Assembly: GCA_023334545.1 (NCBI GenBank)
Contig: JAADVB010000300.1
Coordinates: 1-20,436, forward strand
DNA length: 20,436 nucleotides
Direction: 5' to 3'
From: Salisapilia sapeloensis
Lineage: Eukaryota > Oomycota > Peronosporomycetes > Peronosporales > Salisapiliaceae
Every line of letters starts with the position of its first letter. Within the stretch, counting starts at the first letter, position 1. Shown here piece by piece: positions 17,367-20,436 of the stretch. The notes under the pieces are model-generated. The model was not told the DNA's origin. It did no database searches and worked only from the letters and a program-made list of their open reading frames with translations. Position numbers and translations under genes: made by a program.

Positions 17367-19024
17367 TCATGCATATGATGCCTGGTGCTTGGTCACGTTC
17401 ATCATCATCTGGCCTTTCACAGGTAACGTGATGGATGAGTCGTACGTGATCTCTTGACCAGACACGAGCGATAGATCGAAACTACTCAGTAAGCTTGCTG
17501 TGACAATCTTGAGCTCCATCAATGCGAGGTTCATGCCGATGCATCGGCGAGGACCAGCATGGAAGGAATTAAACTTGAACTCGGAGTATGCGATCAATTT
17601 GCCATGCTCATCGATGAATCTCTCCGGTCTAAATTCGCCCGCGTCTTCTCCCCATACGCTCTTCATACGAGCAAGTACGTAGGACGGAATGAAGACGTTG
17701 GTACCCTTCTTGATAAACGTCTTGTCGCTTAAAAGCACATCACGATTCGCTTGTCGTAGGTTTCTCGGGACTGGCGGATGCAGTCGTAGAGACTCTCGGA
17801 CGGTTGCCTCCAAGTACACAAGTCGTTCGCACTGTTCTTTCGTCGGTGCTTCGATTTCGCCACGCATGAGTTGAGGAATTTCAGCCTCCATCTCCTGACG
17901 TATCTTGGTCACTACCTCTGGATGGAGGTGGAGATTATAGAATAGCCACGCGAGTGATTGGGCGGTCGTATCTCGTCCAGCGATCATAAAGTTCACCACG
18001 ATATCTCGTAGATAGTTAGGATCAATAGACGAAGACCCGTTCTCCTTTTCGTGGTCCATGCCATCCAGAAAGAGTGCCACGAGGTTCTTCGTTTTCGTTT
18101 CATTCGACACAAAGCCCTTCTGCCTGTCTTCCAGTGACTGTGAAATGATGTCCATCACCGTCTTATTGATCACTTCCACATTGCGTGCGAGTTCTCCCTC
18201 GGAGCCGATTCGAAAGAAACGCATTGGTTTCCAGATCCAAGACGCATAGACGAAACGCAAGGAAGAGAGGCGTTGGCTCGAGTCGAAAGCGTATTCGAAC
18301 GGATGAGCTTCCTCCATCTCAAGACTCTTTAGCTCAGCGCCAAAACCGATCTCAGCAAATGCCTCCAGCGTAAGCTTCCCAAAGATTCGGGCCATGTCGA
18401 TCGGTTTCTGTTGGTCGACATGCCTTTGAAGAATCGTCTTTAACATGGTGACGTGCTTGTGGATTGTATTCGCCATAGAGTCTCGTAGAGACCGTGCAGT
18501 GAACAGACGACTGGCAACCTTGCGTTGGTGTTTCCACAAGTCACCGTCCACGGCAAAGATCCCGTTCTGGAGTACATCTCCAAGTCGTTCATGTAGATCG
18601 GAGCCCTACAGAGACCAACGAGTTAGACGATGTTTTCAACTGTATCAACCATGGCGTTCGAATGTAACGAAAGAGGACGTACCTTGTCAAAAGCCTCGAA
18701 CTGTGTCGACAGCACGTCCTCAATAAGTTCGGGCGTTGCAGCGACGACCTCGGGTTTCATACCCACAAACTGGTAGTAAAATGGTTTCCAATTCACTTTC
18801 TCACAGGTTTCCACGTCGACATCATGGAATTTCAGAAAGTTTCGCAGTATGAAGAAGGTATGGTGGAAGATGGGAAGATTGCCTGGGGCACTTATAGGAG
18901 GCGTACCTCGTTTCTCCAATTCGGATCGCGTGAGATAATCATAGCCTGAAGAAATACCGTACAATAGCACAGCTCCAGCCAAGGCTGTAGTCCAACTCGA
19001 GTTCCTTAGAAGTTCAATGTCCAT
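17367..19024 (-). CDS. Cytochrome P450, CYP86-clan-like
   Basis: A membrane-bound heme monooxygenase, most like fatty-acid omega-hydroxylases of the CYP86/CYP4 type; substrate unknown. Exon 1 (19024-18683) and exon 2 (18605-17367) flank a 77-base intron (GTACGT...CTGTAG), giving 526 residues. A GTG one codon upstream is ignored. The N terminus has a membrane anchor (WTTALAGAVLLYGISSGY, about 10-28) and a proline hinge (TPPISAPGNLP). Exon 2 supplies WKHQRKVASRLF (C helix), the oxygen-activation motif AGRDTT (about 323-328), ESLRLHPPVPRNLR (ExxR about 385-388), FRPERF (about 440-445) and the heme loop FHAGPRRCIG with Cys about 469. All core residues are intact, so it should be functional and ER-anchored. 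It needs a separate reductase, not seen here. Confidence 0.95.
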
Positions 19025-19060
19025 CACCTTGTACTTCTTTTCAAATTATCGACTGGCAGT

Positions 19061-19070
19061 GTGAGAATGA
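19061..19070 (-). promoter_or_regulatory. Initiator-like element upstream of P450
   Basis: The minus strand reads TCATTCTCAC 37-46 bases before the P450 ATG. This resembles the oomycete initiator core TCATTYYNCA, with the last positions off by one. It could mark transcription start. Confidence 0.3.
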
Positions 19071-19598
19071 TAAATTGGAAAATGCCTCGTCTCCTACTAG
19101 TAGATCACCACCGAGTATGTACTCATCATGATTTGTCGAGTTTGGATACATGGAGACTAATACAGAAAGTAAGACAAAAGAATGTTGTTGTTGCGAAGGT
19201 TTCAAAATACATATAGCGACACATTTATTGACGTGGGCTCTGAAACCACCAAATGCGAGCTCAACCATTTTGAATAATCAAGGGTGTATTGCTCGTCATC
19301 CCCAGATTCGAAAGGCTAAAGATTAGTCGCAAGCGAATTCCAGAGCGTGCGACGATCAAGTCGCTGCTTCTCAATTATGCATAAACCAAGATTTAGAACC
19401 ATCTATATTCGTTTCTAGGTTGCCATTCGTTTTGCGTGCCTAGCAAATCATTGAGGTTGGTGACCTTGAAGTCGTGGCGTTGGGATGTCGCGTGGGAGGT
19501 ACTGCGGTCTGGTGCGCACATATCGTGATGCCATTTCTTGAGGCTGATGATATTGCGTACTATAGAGTATCAATTGTGTTGGTAGACTAGTCTTGCTG
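19071..19598. other. Intergenic stretch, no confident gene
   Basis: No recognisable gene. A minus-strand frame down to a TGA at 19448 is Gln/Pro/Arg-rich (RKARQPQRTGAPND, RYVRTRPQYLPRD) and ends GHQPQ. It might be an extra 3' exon of the candidate gene upstream if an intron of about 79 bases (GTAACT...ATAAAG) exists, but the acceptor is poor. Confidence 0.4.
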
Positions 19599-20074
19599 TC
19601 ATTCGGAGCTCCTGTCCTCTGTGGTTGTCGTGCCTTCCGAACTGATGCGAACTCGTGCTTTATGTTGTAGTGAATAGCAACACTGAGACGGAAATGTGAA
19701 AGCACCAGCCATATTATAATACATTCTGCAAGTTACCAAATCGTGTTTGAGCGCCGTATAATCTGGATTATGTAAAGTCGCTTCAGTCATTAGAAGCAAC
19801 AGCTCGATTGATACAACAAAAGAGAGATTACGAGCAAAGCAAAGAGATCTATTTTCATATGCAACTTGCCCTTTGTAGTGCAAAAATAGATTTAGGTCGC
19901 CGTCGTGGGTCTCGTTTGTAATAGTAATCTGAAAACTTGGCCACGTACAAGGTGTATTCGCGTGTACGCATCAAAAGCAGGTAGAAAGATATAAAAGTAG
20001 TTGCGGAGTGTTACCTCTTCTGTTTTAGATGAATCTTCGCATACATATCCGACGTGGACTCGATAATGCTCCAT
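19599..20074 (-). CDS. Possible spliced hypothetical gene
   Basis: Weak candidate. ATG at 20074 opens 20 codons (MEHYRVHVGYVCEDSSKTEE) to 20015. A plausible 86-base intron (20014-19929, GTAACA...TTTTCAG, phase 0) joins it to ITITNETHDGDLNLF..., a frame open to a TGA at 19599, giving 129 residues. A TATATATAAC lies 67-76 bases upstream of the ATG. The second exon has one hydrophobic stretch (LSFVVSIELLLLM), otherwise mixed composition and Thr/Glu-rich end. No family is recognised. The splice may instead continue into the Gln/Pro-rich frame ending at 19448. A decayed gene or chance frame remains possible. Confidence 0.28.
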
Positions 20075-20140
20075 CGAGTTGTTACTACCACTGGGGGTCA
20101 ATTCGTCTGGCGCTGAGTTTATGTATTGACCACTTCGAAA

Positions 20141-20150
20141 GTTATATATA
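20141..20150 (-). promoter_or_regulatory. TATA-like box
   Basis: Minus-strand TATATATAAC about 70 bases upstream of the ATG at 20074. It is the main non-coding hint that this strand is transcribed here. Confidence 0.3.
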
Positions 20151-20299
20151 CAAAGTTTTGTATGTACAGACGTAAAGTAGATGCAGGGCGCACGTGGTGC
20201 ATGCATAAAGGGCAGCAAATTAAAGCAATTATATACATCCGGTAGTTTGAACATTGTAACTAAATTTATTATAATACATTTTGCTTCCACTTTCCATAT

Positions 20300-20380
20300 G
20301 ACAGCTTGGCCGAGTGGTTAAGGCGATAGACTAGAAATCTATTGGGGCAACCCGCGTGAGTTCAAATCTCACAGCTGTCG
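20300..20380 (+). tRNA. tRNA-Ser (AGA)
   Basis: A complete class II tRNA gene of 81 bases with no intron. The acceptor stem pairs GACAGCT (20300-20306) with AGCTGTC (20373-20379), and the discriminator is G20380, a serine identity element. The anticodon stem is ATAGA/TCTAT (20326-20330/20338-20342) with anticodon AGA at 20333-20335, read as IGA after deamination. The long variable arm includes GGGG...CCC, typical of Ser. The T arm is GTGAG TTCAAAT CTCAC. No CCA is encoded. Confidence 0.97.
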
Positions 20381-20385
20381 AAATC

Positions 20386-20397
20386 TTTTGCTTTTTT
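20386..20397 (+). terminator. RNA polymerase III terminator, T4 then T6
   Basis: TTTT at 20386-20389 and TTTTTT at 20392-20397 follow tRNA-Ser by 5 and 11 bases, giving a weak stop backed by a strong one. Confidence 0.85.
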
Positions 20398-20436
20398 GTC
20401 TTGTTACTTTCATGTTGCACAGATACTCTGGGTGCG

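Noticed and set aside
1-20436. CRISPR array, insertion sequence, integrase or defence island
   Set aside because: No regularly spaced repeats, terminal inverted repeats or transposase/nuclease motifs were seen, and the window is eukaryotic.

Overview
This is a nuclear window from a compact eukaryotic genome. The best guess is an oomycete (stramenopile), with an Albugo-like moderate base composition, but no marker names the genus. The grounds are: intron-poor genes with introns of about 50-90 bases (GTA-type donors, YAG acceptors), very short spacing between genes, eukaryotic tRNA genes without encoded CCA, a CYP86-type P450, an NAK-family kinase, glucosidase II beta, a Mediator KIX subunit, and Cys/His-rich basic proteins of a kind I associate with oomycetes. 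Several reading frames open with TTG or GTG; I moved every such start to the first credible ATG.

Layout. Bases 1-147 hold a truncated tRNA-Ala(AGC) and tRNA-His(GTG) separated by one base. Bases 148-2569 have no convincing gene, only a TATA-like box and a 29-codon basic ORF near 2246. A small Cys/His protein (2570-3082) follows. Then glucosidase II beta (+, 3 exons, 3320-4823) converges on an NAK-like kinase (-, 2 exons, 4851-5988) with 27 bases between stop codons. The kinase diverges from an unknown 357-residue gene (+, 6181-7254), which converges on a probably myristoylated and palmitoylated Ser-rich protein (-, 7258-7998) with only 3 bases between stops. An EF-hand-like/Cys-cluster protein (-, 8201-10267) has two candidate introns that are both multiples of three and free of stops. 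It diverges from a PDZ-like protein (+, 10739-12475).

The second half holds a five-exon TPR co-chaperone (-, 13041-14075), divergent from a three-exon MED15-like Mediator subunit with an N-terminal KIX domain (+, 14388-17106). That gene converges on a two-exon cytochrome P450 (-, 17367-19024). A weak spliced candidate lies at 19599-20074 (-), and tRNA-Ser(AGA) closes the window at 20300-20380.

The genes do not form one pathway. They are mostly housekeeping functions: translation, ER glycoprotein quality control, endocytic kinase signalling, chaperoning, Pol II transcription and lipid oxidation, mixed with lineage-restricted proteins. I see no mobile element, CRISPR array or defence island. 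The most unusual observations are the one-base Ala-His tRNA spacing with a genomically encoded G at His -1, the paired 3n stop-free introns, the His replacing the metal-binding Asn in the kinase, and the missing HDEL-type tail on glucosidase II beta.
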